A stretch of 64,000 nt of DNA from Diphasiastrum complanatum (Eukaryota > Streptophyta > Lycopodiopsida > Lycopodiales > Lycopodiaceae): assembly GCA_029204225.1 (NCBI GenBank), contig CM055109.1, positions 44,267,054 to 44,331,053 on the forward strand. The letters run 5' to 3'. The notes under the pieces were generated by a model. The model was given only the letters and a program-made list of their open reading frames with translations, did no database searches and was not told the DNA's origin. Position 1 is the stretch's first letter, and the number at the start of each line of letters is the position of its first letter. The translations under genes were made by a program, and so were the position numbers. This document shows positions 21,950-33,114 of this stretch, piece by piece.

Positions 21950-22701
21950 TGCACTCCGATTCCCAAAACGAGTTTCAAAATGCGGTCCAGAAACGCGTTT
22001 CGAGTTTTTGATAGAAACGCTCAAAAATGTGTTTTTTTTTTTTTAAAAATTTTTGTGGGCAATATGGGTATCAGATGAAAGCTCTAATTAAGAGCATTAC
22101 ATCTGTATAGTTTGCATAATGTTTCGGGTAGATAATTGTAGAGCAATTGTACCAATTGTACCTCGCTTTTTGCTTCAGGGGGCGCTTTTTGCTTCGGACA
22201 GAGAACATGTCACCGGCCCCCCTGGACCCCCTGGCGACAGTAGCAAGGGGGCGCGCTGCCCCCCCTGCACCTCCCGGTAGATAAAAATGGGGCTCCAAAT
22301 GCGTGTCAATAAGGGCCCAATATTTAAGCCCCCAACTGTATGCACATTGCACTCACATCTCCGGTGAAATGACTGCAAAAGTGATCATTGATAACCCAAA
22401 CTGTACCAATAACATTTATCGAGAACTAGAGCAAATAACAACCAAATAGCTATTGAAAATAAGATATGTTTGTGTCCTATCTACTGCACTTCTGAGAGGC
22501 AAAACGATGGTTTGACCATTGCTCCCCTAAAAAACTTTTAGCCATAAGCTATTTTGTCAAAAAAAAACAAAAAAGAAATTCATCACATTTCGTGTTGCGA
22601 AAGGCATCTCTATGACCCATATTGCCCACAAAAAAAAAAGCGTTCCTCAGAAATGCTCCCCCATTCCAGAAATACGTTTCTAGAAATGCAATGTAACTAC
22701 G
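21950..22701. mobile_element. MITE-like element with CATAGTTGCA/TGTAACTACG ends (MITE 2)
   Basis: 752 bp. The left end is CATAGTTGCACTCC; the right end, reversed, is CGTAGTTACATTGC, followed by a TA tract (22702-22728). It shares the internal block GTGGGCAATATGGGTATCAG (about 22056) and its inverse near 22630 with MITE 1. A reverse copy of the neighbouring internal arm lies just outside at 21885-21949, so the left side is a composite. Confidence 0.65.
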
Positions 22702-22728
22702 ATATATATATATAGATATATATATATA
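22702..22728 (+). repeat. (TA)n microsatellite, slightly interrupted
   Basis: TA tract with a single GA interruption, between MITE 2 and a GGACGCG module. Confidence 0.9.
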
Positions 22729-22964
22729 GCGCGTCCGGGCCGGACGCGGTATTTTTGCGTCCGCGTCCGGCATCCGACCCGGACGCGTCTGATGGTCGGA
22801 TGCGTCCATTAAAAAAAAAAAAATTTAAGCCTAAATAACACGAAAAAAATTTTGAAAAAAAAAAGGGTGGACGCATCCACCCCTGGACGTGCCCCTGGTG
22901 CGTCCGCGTCCGGACGCGGACGCGCGTCTGGACGCACGTCCGCATCCGGGGGTCCCCACCTTAG
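22729..22964. mobile_element. GGACGCG module 4, reverse orientation
   Basis: Runs from a GCGCGTCCGGGCCGGACGCG start to CCCCACCTTAG next to a short TA tract (22965-22976). The ends correspond to the reverse of modules 1 and 3. Confidence 0.55.
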
Positions 22965-22976
22965 ATATATATATAT

Positions 22977-23165
22977 CAGACATGAGGGTCCAGGCCGGAA
23001 TGCCCGCATCCGCGTTCGGCGTCCAGACCCGGACTCGTCCGACCCCCGGACGCGGGGTCAGACGCATCCTTTTTTATTTTATTTTATTTTTAATTTTTTG
23101 GGTTGGATGCGTCCAGCATCCGAACGCGGACTCGGACACGTCCGGGCCTTGGACGCGTTTTTAAA
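22977..23165. mobile_element. GGACGCG module 5, truncated
   Basis: Starts CAGACATGAGGGTCC like the module at 8767 and runs into an A-run near 23165. Its second end is not visible. Confidence 0.5.
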
Positions 23166-23269
23166 AAAAAAAAAAAAAAGCAGAAGACTCGCGCGGGCCT
23201 TGCGGACTGTTCCACTGAACCCGAGAGCAGGGAAAGAGGGCGGGAGAGGGAGAGAGAGAGTGAGTGGGA

Positions 23270-23272
23270 GAG

Positions 23273-23354
<82 letters not shown>

Positions 23355-23592
23355 GTTTGTGTGTGTGTATGTGTGTGTGTGTGTGGATATTGTTGATTTG
23401 TGTGCATACAGTTGTGTGTGTGTGGTGATCTGTGTGAGACACAGAGAGGAAGAGAGAGAGTGTGAGGGACGGAGAGAGAGAGGATTCGTGTGTGTGCACA
23501 ATGTGTGTGAGTTTAGGATTTAGGTTTAAGGGTGCTTGGGTTTGGGGTTTCGGGGTTTAGGGTGGGAGAGAGAGATTGGATTTGCGTGCTTT

Positions 23593-23662
<70 letters not shown>
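23270..23662 (+). repeat. GA, GT and telomere-like simple repeats upstream of hAT B
   Basis: (GA)n at about 23275-23352, GT runs to 23430, GGTTTAGG-type motifs at 23513-23565, and a second GA run at 23607-23662. The last one ends at the ATG of the hAT transposase. If transcribed, it would be the leader. Confidence 0.9.
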
Positions 23663-23663
<1 letters not shown>

Positions 23664-26600
23664 TGGCTGCTCGTCCCATTTGGGATGAGGTGGAGGTGAT
23701 GCCCGACAAAAAGTGGCGTTGCCCTTTTTGTCGAAGGCAATTCACAGGGAACGCCTCTCGGGTTCGAGCACATCTGGGGGGTTTGCGAGTCCGACCCATG
23801 GGGGGACGCTATGGGATCGAAGTTTGCATGGTCATCCCCGCTGCGGAGAGGGCTCACATTATCGAGACATATTTTGAGCCAGCTGCTGAGCCCGACGAGC
23901 TGTCCACAAATGCCGCGGACTCTATTTCTACTGGTGCACCCACTGCCATCGCCCCTGCCACTGGTAGACCCAACGCCACTGCTCCCACCGTCGCATCTGC
24001 ACCCGCCACGGCCGCTGCATCCGCACCCGCCTCCGCCATAGCCACCCGTACCCCCTCTTCCAGTGCTCCCCATGGATCCACAGCCTCCACTGCTGCACCT
24101 ACGCCTCTGCCATCACCGTCAGATCTGCACGGCCCATCCACATCTTCCACTTCCGCACCTGCACCTATGCCACCACCTCTAGATCCGCATCATCCATCCA
24201 CATCCTCCTAGCCATCCACATCCCGAGGCACCAGACAGATGTCCATGCCGGGATCTTTCAGAGAGGGGCAGCACAGAGAGGCCACCAGGACCATGGCACA
24301 GATGTTCTATGACCTGAACCTCTCCTTTATCATGGCATCATCCTGCATCTTTTGAGAGGCTATCTCGAAAGTTGCAGTCTGCGGGCCCGACTACACACCA
24401 GGCACAACCGACACAATACGAGGCCCTTTGCTCCAGGATTGGGTTGCATCAGTCAAAGAGAGATTGGCCGCACTTCACAAGGCTTGGGATAGATACGGTT
24501 GTTCCATCATGGCTGATGGGTGGACTGATCATTGCAGACGTCCACTCATCAACGTGATTGTTTCTAGTTGTTACGGTTCCATGTTCCTGTGCAACATCGA
24601 CTCTTCCGAGGCAGGGAGAGTGCATTCGGCCGAGTACATTTACGGCATCATTCGCGCAGCGATAGAGGAGGTCGGGCCACAGCGCGTGGTCCAGGTATAA
24701 TCTTCTTTCATTAGTTGCTTGGTCATTTACTGCTTGATGTTGATACAATAGTTTTGCGTAGTTTTCGATTGATTGCAATGTGTTTCCAAGTTGTGAACTG
24801 ATCGTGTGAATGTATCGCGAAAGGTTGTGACGGACAATGCGTCCAACTGCCGCGATATGGGGGAGCTTCTTATGGTAGACTACCCCTCCATTGTCTGGAG
24901 TCCATGCGCCGCACACTCACTGGACCTCCTCCTGCATTCCATCGGGCTCCTGCCTTGGGTCAGTGAGATTCTCACCAGGGCACTTGCGGTTGTGGACTTC
25001 GTCACACGCAAGTGCCGCATGACAGCCCTTTTCCGCACATTCAACAGGTAAGTTGCTACTTGTTTTTTGGCTCGTTCAAGATGCTTTTTTTTTTTTGCTC
25101 GTTTCATGTGTGCCTCTCATTCCATTTGTCAATGCAGGCCCGACTTGAAGAAGCCCGCTTGCACCCACTTCGCCTACCAGTTCATCATGCTTGAGCGGCT
25201 ACACAAGCTCAAGGGTGAATTGTGGCACATGGCCACTTCGGCAGAGTTCACCGCCATGGACCTGTCCACGACCCCAGAGGGTTTGGCCTTCCATGACATC
25301 TTATTCATGGAGCCTTTTTGGGTGGATATGCAGCAGCTGATGGACGTCATGCGCCCCATCTACTCTATTCTGAGGCTCGTTGATCGCGAGGGGTGCACGA
25401 TGGGCCTCATTTACGAGTTCATGGACCGCATAGGCGAGTCTCTCCAGCGTTTCGAGCTGGACCCTGCCAGGTATAACTTTTTTCCGTCTCACCATCCTTA
25501 CTTCCATTTCACACTCTGTTTCGTCTTGCTGCCGCAACACAATGGTATGTAATTGTTGCCTCCACGTGGTTTGGTCCACAGGTTGGAGCCTATCAGGCGC
25601 TTGTGGCAGCGGCGATGGGATAAGTTTCATCGGCCCATTCACAGTGTGGCCCACATACTGCATCCGTTGTTTCAGAGCGAGAGGCAGTACGACGATGCAG
25701 AGCTGCGTGCGGACTGGTTCACATACATCCGCCTCCTCAGAAGCGACACTGGGTTCCGTAGCAGGCTCGAGGTGCAGAGGCTCGGTTACAGGTAAACTCT
25801 TGATCTATCGTACGCTATCGTTCGTTCAATTTCCCTGCGCGGGCTCAAGTGTACTCAAGCATATCGTTGCTCAACTGTAGGCATTCTCTGGGGTTGTTCG
25901 GCGAGGACCTTGCACGTGTTCGAGAAAACAGGCTCTTGCCTATATCATGGTGGGAGAGCTACGGAGCAGGGCAGCCAAACCTGAGGACGCTCGCGCTCTG
26001 AGTCCTTTCACAGGTATGTTGTCTAATCTCATTCATCCAACTAGTTTTCGCATTTTCTTTACAAGGTCGGTACTCACTCGAGTTGTTGTCAATTAATGCA
26101 GGACTGTTCTGCTTGCGTGTGCGAGCGGAACTGGTCAGCGTTCAGCCTTGTCTACACGAACAGGCGGAACCGTCTGACGACGGAGCGATGCAATGACCTG
26201 GTGTATTGCAACACCAACACCAACACCGGAGTGGTTCGACGCATCACGAAGAGCATGAGGGCAGGAGGCGCACGCGCCCTACTGCTGCAGGTATATTTCT
26301 TTGCTCTGTCGTTTTGCTTTCGTATTGGTTTAAGACATTCAGTTTAATGCCCTCATGGTTGATTCGGCTATTCTCACAAATGATTGGCTTGTGCAGGTCA
26401 ATCCCGATGAGTGTCTGGTTGCAGCGGTCGATCATGAGACCGAGCTAGAGGTTGATCCAGACGATGCCGCTCGGCGTGCTCTGCGGGGTGAGCCCGAGGA
26501 TGATGTCGATGCCGATGAGACCACCACCCTCCCTGCTGACGTTCCATTGCCCTCCATGATGAGCCCACATATGATTCAGACGAGACGGTCGACCTAGCAG

Positions 26601-26791
26601 GGGATGGCCCACGTGCCCCACCCAGTACTCCCGCATCACACCCCCTTTCAGATGATGGTTGGTCAGAGTTTGCGAGGGAGACAGAGGCTGCTGCCCAGAG
26701 ACAGATAGCGCAGAGACGACTCAGAGCATCACAGGCAGGCAGCTCTTCCCAGAGATCCCCCCGTGGCAGAGGGAGTCCCCCAGGCAGGAGT

Positions 26792-27446
26792 TGTGAAAAA
26801 AGTGGATCTTGAATGGATCCAAACTCCCAAAATACTTGGCTAATGTCTTTACACAACAAGCTACAAAAGCTAGAAATGGCAAAGCATCCTAATGCTACCT
26901 TTGATACACATGAACTTGACAAAGCATTCAAGAGACAAAAGAAACTAATAAAAGGTACTGACGACAGCCAAAAACAACAGCATACCAGCCCTACAATAGC
27001 AACTTACCACTTTTGAAAACCTCTTTAGATCATACACAAAAGCTTGAAGACAATACACAAAGCAATGCTCTCAATGGAGGAAGAAATTGTGACAATGATT
27101 TATTGATCTCTCTCAACAATACAATACTTTTCTCCAACCTGTTCTCCACGAATTTCAGCCTAATATAGGTGAGAGAGATGACTCTCTCTCCTCTCTCTAG
27201 AACTTAGGACCCAAATTTAGGGCACCAGTAGCCTAAAATAGCCAATTTTGACCTATATGTCCAGATAACATGATTTTGGTGTCATTTTGAAGGTCTTGAA
27301 GTTTGAGACTTCTTCAACATGAAATATATACTAAAATAAAAGTATCTAGGCCTCTTTCACACATGTGAAATGTTAGATCCAAAACTATGTACAAAAATTG
27401 CCAATTTAGGCCTCAAACTAGCTAGGAAATGTTGAAAATTTTCACA
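26792..27446 (-). repeat. 3' LTR of the copia-type element
   Basis: 655 bp. It matches the right LTR except for small differences and about 22 extra bases near its end (ACTATGTACAAAAATTGCCA region). Confidence 0.92.
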
Positions 27447-27456
27447 CTCCCTCTTC
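27447..27456 (-). promoter_or_regulatory. polypurine tract of the copia-type element
   Basis: On the minus strand GAAGAGGGAG lies immediately before the 3' LTR start TGTGAAAA. The same tract precedes an LTR near 41622. Confidence 0.75.
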
Positions 27457-27782
27457 AACTTAACTTGCTAGTTTTACAACATTACTTTGCTCCAACCTAA
27501 GAATGATCTCCATCATGATAATAGATCTCTTCTCAAGTGTTCTAATATGTACAATATGAAGTACAACATAATTGATATAGATAATAGTGTCCATATAGGA
27601 TGCTTCACTATTTCTTACATCAATTTTACATAGAATGGTGAACATGATACATGTAAAAGAACATAGAATCATAATGAAAGGATTCCTCCATGTATCCACC
27701 TTTGAATTCTCTGTAAAACAGCAGCAAACAAGTTGTAATTGAAAGTAACCAACAAGTGTTTGCATGCCTCCTCCACATTCCA

Positions 27783-28628
27783 CTATGCCCATAGTGAATG
27801 CACCATGTATCTCCATGAATGAACCTCCATCACCACCTTGCCTTTGTAGATCTCCAATCCATGAAAGCCCTTGAGTGAATGAATGCCAAAATGATGTGTT
27901 CTCTGCTCCATTTGAATGAGCAAAACTTGAACCTGAAATACTTGAAGTATCTCCACAAAATTTGCATACCCTTGATGAAGCAATTCAAGAACAACATCTT
28001 GATCTTCCAATAAAACATCAAGGACTTTGCATTTATAAACATCTTCAAATGTGAACCTCTGAAGATACTCCCTCTCAAACACATGATCAACATCCCACAA
28101 GATCTCATCATTGCTTGATTTCAACCTTTCACTATAGTTAGTGAAAATAATGTCACCATCATAAACCAAAAGATAGATTTCTACAATTGTATCCAACATG
28201 AAGTAGAGTAGATGAAGTTGAGTATCAAACCTAATCAAACCAGCCCATTTGAGCTCAAACCAAACCTCAATGAGCTCACCAATGAGATCTTCCTTGCCTT
28301 GGATAAATTGCCACTTGAGTTGCTCCATGTAGTCTTCTTCATCCAACCTTTTGCCATCTTGATCATGCATGAACACTCTACCACAATCATAGCAACCTTT
28401 GAGTTGATGAAGAGATGTAAGATCCATGCCTTGAATCTTCCCAAGAGACACTCTTCCTTTGCCCTTTCCTTCACAAGATTCCCTCTTAATGATCACACCA
28501 CAAAAGTTAGCAATCTCCCTCTTGATAGTTGCATCATAAGAAATGGAAGAATCTCGAACATTAGAAGCCATGAAAAGAATACATAGTTCCTTCAACATAA
28601 GAATGATTGAAGTACTTTTTCTTGTCAA
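27783..28628 (-). CDS. unrecognised 281-codon ORF between gag-protease and 3' LTR
   Basis: This open frame follows the gag-protease stop by about 40 bp. I do not recognise a full domain. A segment near residues 150-175 (I-Y-L-L-V-Y-D-G-D-I-I-F-T) resembles the catalytic strand of copia reverse transcriptase (V-Y-V-D-D-I-I-F-T) with one Asp replaced by Gly. That would make the frame a much-shortened pol remnant. A segment with C-Y-D-C near residue 78 could be a metal-binding pair. The remaining residues are hydrophobic and low in motifs. Downstream (27750-27450) short frames continue without a motif. It may be an accessory product or simply remnant sequence that has not yet gathered stops. Confidence that it is translated is low. 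Confidence 0.4.
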   Translation of the reverse strand: MTRKSTSIILMLKELCILFMASNVRDSSISYDATIKREIANFCGVIIKRESCEGKGKGRVSLGKIQGMDLTSLHQLKGCYDCGRVFMHDQDGKRLDEEDYMEQLKWQFIQGKEDLIGELIEVWFELKWAGLIRFDTQLHLLYFMLDTIVEIYLLVYDGDIIFTNYSERLKSSNDEILWDVDHVFEREYLQRFTFEDVYKCKVLDVLLEDQDVVLELLHQGYANFVEILQVFQVQVLLIQMEQRTHHFGIHSLKGFHGLEIYKGKVVMEVHSWRYMVHSLWA

Positions 28629-28665
28629 ACTTGGTAGTCAATGATATAGGTAATGATAATGAACC

Positions 28666-30657
28666 CTAACTATCATTCAAAGTACATCCTACTTTGAACA
28701 CTTCACATTCATCTCTCCCTTTTGACTTGAGATCTTCCTCACCAAGTCTCACGATTGAACCTTTTGATCTACTTTCTTTATGAATACATGTGACACCACT
28801 TGTTTCACAAATGACTTTTTTGGACTCATCACATAAAGATACAAAAGAAACTTTTTTTTCAATCATGCTCAAAGCACCATCTCTTTCCAAATGAGTAAAT
28901 AAGTCATTAGCAACAACCATTTCCAAAGAAGAGTTTTCATCACCTCCATTGATGAAGTTAGCTCTCTTCTTACCTTTTTCATATTTGCACTTTCCATGTA
29001 GTTCCATTGAAGAGCCACCAAGACTTGGAAATCTATGAGTAGAAGAGTTCAAACATGATACTAATTTAGCACCACATGACTCCATTTGACTAGTAGGTAG
29101 CACTAGTACATCTTCAAGATCCAATGGATCCAAAACATTGATCATAGATTCACCAAAAGTTGCCAAGTTGGCACAACAATAACTATCTCCAAGAAGCTCA
29201 TTAGATCTCAACCTAGATCTAGCATAAGGAAGTTCTTTAGACTTTGCATAAGATCTACCAATCTTATTGATGCTAGGGATTGACTTTTGAAAGTTGAGAG
29301 AACCACCAACATCCATTTCATTCCTCTTGCTAGACATAACAAATGCATCAAGCTTGTAAAGTCTACCTTGTCTATTGCCCCTAGCAATCAAGACATCTCC
29401 CTTAGTAATGAAGCAAACATCCCCAACAAACTTTGTCTTGTACCCTTTTTTTAACATTTGACCAACACTTAGCAAATTCCTTGAAAGTGAAGGAATGTAA
29501 AGAACACCATCAAGCCTTACATTCCTATTAGTAGAAAGGAAAATAGGAATTGAGCCAATACCTTTGATCATACACTCACCACCATTTGGCATGTGAACGA
29601 CTTTCTTGGTTCCAACATAAGAGATCAAAGAAGTAAAGGACTCCTTGTGACTAGTCATGTGTGAACTAGATCCACTATCTATCCACCATGAATCCTTGTC
29701 ACTTCCACTTGACATTAGACTTGAAGAACACATCATGAGAGAATCACAAGAGTCTAGATCCTCATTAGAAGTACAAAAGTTGTTTTGCTTGCTACCTTCA
29801 TTACTTTGCTTCTTATGATATTCATTTGCAAAATGACCTTTTATCCCACAATAAAAGCACTTGAACTTTGACTTGTCTTTATTTCTAAAAGAAGTATAAG
29901 AGGAGGAGGTAGAGTGATCATCATGATCCGAGTTACCACCTTTGAACCATTTCCCTTTGCCTTTACCTTTGCCTTTTGTGAAGAAAGCCTCTTCACCTCC
30001 ACCTTGCAAGGGTGCACCATCAAGCTTTGATTGCAACCTATGTTCTTCAGCCAATAAGATTTCTTGCAAGTCAACCACACTTGGCAAGACTCTTTGAATG
30101 GCAAAACTTTGCACAAGGTTAGCATGTTCATCTAGCAAACCATTCAACATAACCTGGACTATTTCACCATCTTTTATGCTTTCATCAATGCATGCTAGAT
30201 CATCACTTAAGGACTTAACCCTCAAGACAAATGCATGAGCACTTTCACCCTCTCTTTGTCTACTAGAAAATATTTGCCTCCTTAGGGTCAATACCTTAGA
30301 TGTGGACTTCGATTCAAAGAGCTTCTTCAAGGCATTCCATGCCTCACTTGCACTTTGACTTTTACCAACTTCCTTGAGAAGTTCTTTGGTAACATTCATT
30401 TTAATGATATGAAGAGCCCTTTCAGCCTTCTTATCAAACCTTTGTTGCTCTTGAACTATGGGTGGTCTCTCTTCAGTTCCTGCAACTATGTCCATGAGTT
30501 CATTCAACTTAAGTAAGGATTCCATCCTCACTTTCCAGGTAGAGTAGTTTGATGAACTCAACCTATCATTAGTTTCTAGCATGATCCCACCATTGGAAGC
30601 CATGAATATAATGATTCTATAACTTTTAGGCTCTGTCCTAATGCACCTAGCACTCAC
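28666..30657 (-). CDS. Gag-protease polyprotein of the copia-type element
   Basis: Open for 663 codons. A likely start is the second Met (M-A-S-N-G-G-I-M), about residue 19. Residues ~30-200 are the UBN2-type copia Gag (SSSNYSTWKVRMESLL, AWNALKKLFES, VMLNGLLDEH). A Lys/Gly-rich stretch at ~230-240 precedes a zinc knuckle CFYCGIKGH whose last Cys is Tyr. At ~325 SWWIDSGSSSHMT is the aspartic protease site, followed by V-L-Y-I-P-S-L-S-R-N-L-L-S-V, typical of copia. The frame then stops without the pre-integrase or integrase domains. Gag forms particles around element RNA. Open frame plus young LTRs suggests a gag-donor, pol-dependent element mobilised in trans. Confidence 0.88.
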   Translation of the reverse strand: MSARCIRTEPKSYRIIIFMASNGGIMLETNDRLSSSNYSTWKVRMESLLKLNELMDIVAGTEERPPIVQEQQRFDKKAERALHIIKMNVTKELLKEVGKSQSASEAWNALKKLFESKSTSKVLTLRRQIFSSRQREGESAHAFVLRVKSLSDDLACIDESIKDGEIVQVMLNGLLDEHANLVQSFAIQRVLPSVVDLQEILLAEEHRLQSKLDGAPLQGGGEEAFFTKGKGKGKGKWFKGGNSDHDDHSTSSSYTSFRNKDKSKFKCFYCGIKGHFANEYHKKQSNEGSKQNNFCTSNEDLDSCDSLMMCSSSLMSSGSDKDSWWIDSGSSSHMTSHKESFTSLISYVGTKKVVHMPNGGECMIKGIGSIPIFLSTNRNVRLDGVLYIPSLSRNLLSVGQMLKKGYKTKFVGDVCFITKGDVLIARGNRQGRLYKLDAFVMSSKRNEMDVGGSLNFQKSIPSINKIGRSYAKSKELPYARSRLRSNELLGDSYCCANLATFGESMINVLDPLDLEDVLVLPTSQMESCGAKLVSCLNSSTHRFPSLGGSSMELHGKCKYEKGKKRANFINGGDENSSLEMVVANDLFTHLERDGALSMIEKKVSFVSLCDESKKVICETSGVTCIHKESRSKGSIVRLGEEDLKSKGRDECEVFKVGCTLNDS

Positions 30658-30699
30658 TTTCCTCTCAACAAATGATGGATAAGGAAATCTCAGAAGATC

Positions 30700-31730
30700 T
30701 AGGACCTTAAAACACTTCTATCTAACTTGGCTGGTTTCCAAGCATAGAAAGAAAGATTGAAACACATGCAACACTTTGCACACACTAAGAATGGATTACA
30801 AACTCAAACCAACTTGAACACACTTTTGTTTAAGCTCTCAAACTTTCCAGAAAGTGACCAAATCAAGTTATGGTGTGAAGAGTTACTTGCATTCTTAGAA
30901 AATACACAAGACTAGGCTGCCAAGAATACCTAGAATTGAACAAACTTGATCAACATATGATCAACACACTAAGATATTGATTCAACCTGTAAAACCACAT
31001 GTAAACCACACTTCTAAAAGTTTATAAACTCCAGCAAATGATAAGTACAAGCTTTAGAGGTAAATGAAAGAGCACACTTAGTGAATCACAAGACTAGCTT
31101 CACTAGCTTGTCAAATCTTGTAAGATCACTTCTCATGAGAATGTTCCTCAACCTGTTAAGAACCTGAAAACACATTTTCATAATGGTTAAAACCTTCCAG
31201 CAAATGCTCCAATCAAATTACATAAGGGGAGTTACTTACATGCTCAACAAAGTACACCAAAATTTATGCAAAAGATTGTTGACAATCTGTTCACCCAAAA
31301 GGGGATCTTTCATCCAAGTGGGAGCTTTGCTCAGCCTTTTGGAAAAATACAAAATCACTCAAAGAGTATTTGTCATCTACTTAAGGATAAGGTTCATCCA
31401 CTTAAGGAGAGTGTTCATCCACAAAGGAGCGTGTTCATCCACATAAGTGGAGATTGTCAACAATACATTGAACAGAATATTGTTAGTATTGAATATGCAC
31501 AAGCCTCACAATCAACAAATGATTAGGTGTTATGATCTGATCCAAAATAGCTTCTTCTTAGCCTCTGATTTTCAATAGACCTGAAATATGCTTTTGATCC
31601 ACAAGTTCAACTCACAAAACAAAGGTTAGTAAGATTTGATCAACAGTGCAATGCAAAATCATGCTAGAACTTGATCAAACATCCAAATATCACCATAAAT
31701 GGAAATCTTATTAAAAATAGTAGCCAACTA
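30700..31730 (-). other. untranslated leader of the copia-type element
   Basis: About 1 kb between the primer site and gag with no supported gene. CATCCAC(T/A)AAGG-like short repeats occur at 31385-31440. It probably holds packaging and dimer signals, inferred from position. Confidence 0.5.
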
Positions 31731-31742
31731 GCTCTGATACCA
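31731..31742 (-). promoter_or_regulatory. primer-binding site, initiator-Met tRNA
   Basis: Minus strand TGGTATCAGAGC starts at the base after the 5' LTR end, as in most plant copia elements. Confidence 0.92.
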
Positions 31743-32375
31743 TGTGAAAAAAGTGGATCTTGAATGGATCCAAACTTTCAAAATACTTGGCTAAGATCTT
31801 TGCACAACAAGTTACAAAAGCTAGAAATGGCAAAGCATCCTAATGCTACCTTTGATACACACGAATTTGACAAAGCATTCAAGAGACAAAAGAAACTAAT
31901 AAAAGGTACTGATGGCAGCCAAAAACAACAGCATACCAGCCCTACAATAGCAGCTTACCACTTTTGAAAACCTCTTTAGATCATACACAAAAGCTTGAAG
32001 ACAATACACAAAGCAATGCTCTCAATGGAGGAAGAAACTGTGACAATGATCTATTGATCTCTCTCAACAATACAATAAGTTTCTCCAACTTGTTCTCCAT
32101 GAATTTCAGCCTAATATAGGTGAGAGAGATGACTCTCTCTCCTCTCTCTAGAACTTAGGACCCAAATTTAGGGCACCAGTAGCCTAAAATAGCCAATTTT
32201 GGCCTATATGTCCAAATAACATGATTTTGGTGTCATTTCGAAGGTCCTGAAGTTTGAGACTTCTTCAACATGAAATATATACTAAAATAAAAGTATCTAG
32301 GCCTATTTCACACATGTGAAATGTTAGATCCAATTTAGGCCTCAAACTAGCTAGGAAATGTTGACAATTTTCACA
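31743..32375 (-). repeat. 5' LTR of the copia-type element
   Basis: 633 bp, TGTGAAAA at 31743 and TTTTCACA ending at 32375, next to the GGAGT target duplication. Confidence 0.92.
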
Positions 32376-32590
32376 GGAGTGTACCACAGAGGGTTCCTTC
32401 TGGCAGACCCAGAGGCAGGCCAGCCAAGAGGGGATGCACTGATGATTTTTCTAGTCATCTCTTGGCAGGCGTTGGCCTAGACTTAGAGGAGTCCCAGATG
32501 CCTCCAGACTCCCAGCCAGACTTTGTATTTGACACCCCTGTAGATGCATCTGGCACGCAGAGGGATGATTTTTTTAGCACAGACTTGTAG

Positions 32591-32750
32591 ATACTGATAC
32601 ACATTTTAGAATCATGTACAGTGGCATCAGATGAGATGTATATATTTTTTCACAGTCTATTTGTGCCATGGCTAATTTATCGTGGTTGCTTACAAATGGT
32701 TAGCTCTATGAAATTTGAATGGTTAGTCAGAAATGGTTTGCTCCATGCAA

Positions 32751-32797
<47 letters not shown>

Positions 32798-33114
32798 AGC
32801 ACATCTGCATCTCATTCGTAACATATGCATCATGTTCAACCATTTAACATAACATGCTAAACCCGACACCCTAACAAATGGCACAATTAACATAACACCC
32901 TAAACCCTAACAAATCATCCTAAACCAAGAACCCCATAGCCATAACCATCAGAACAAGCCACAACCATAATCATCATAACCACATCCATAAACATCATCA
33001 ACCCCACCCCACGTCCTCATTGTGTCGTAGGCATTGCACCACAGGTATGTGCAGATTCAACATCAAAGCTGCACTTGTGTAGCATACACTTAAACCTGCG
33101 TAGAATGTATTGAT
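32591..33114. other. downstream flank of hAT B, no gene
   Basis: It contains a (GA)n run at about 32755-32794 and CCCTAAACCCTAAC telomere-like motifs at about 32870-32930. The accessory ORF seen beside hAT A was not found here. Confidence 0.6.

Larger units (their letters stand above)
26792..32375 (-). mobile_element. complete-structure LTR retrotransposon, copia-type, probably non-autonomous
   Basis: 5584 bp. LTRs are 26792-27446 and 31743-32375, each starting TGTGAAAA and ending TTTTCACA. A 5-bp target duplication GGAGT occurs at 26787-26791 and 32376-32380. On the minus strand the primer site TGGTATCAGAGC directly follows the right LTR and a GAAGAGGGAG polypurine tract directly precedes the left LTR. 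The interior carries one long Gag-protease frame and a second 281-codon frame; no integrase was recognised. The high LTR similarity indicates a fairly recent insertion. Confidence 0.9.
23663..32590 (+). pseudogene. hAT transposase with introns, last exon split by a copia-type insertion (hAT B)
   Basis: Start ATG 23663. Exons with GT-AG borders: 23663-24694, 24824-25047, 25138-25470, 25582-25791, 25881-26013, 26102-26290 and 26397-26791 continued at 32381-32590. Exon 1 has a BED zinc finger (WRCPFCRRQFTG...AHLGG), a Pro/Thr/Ala-rich linker and the catalytic-core start YGCSIMADGWTD. Exon 2 begins VVTDNASNC. Exon 5 holds the L-P-I-S-W-W motif and exon 6 the dimerisation motif CERNWSAFSLVYTNRRNRL. 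The C-terminus is acidic, then Arg/Ser/Gly-rich. Defects are a TAG at 24209-24211, a frameshift near 24360, a TGA in exon 5 near 26000 and a frameshift near 26540. It is otherwise the most complete of the three hAT copies here. Terminal repeats were not found. Confidence 0.85.
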
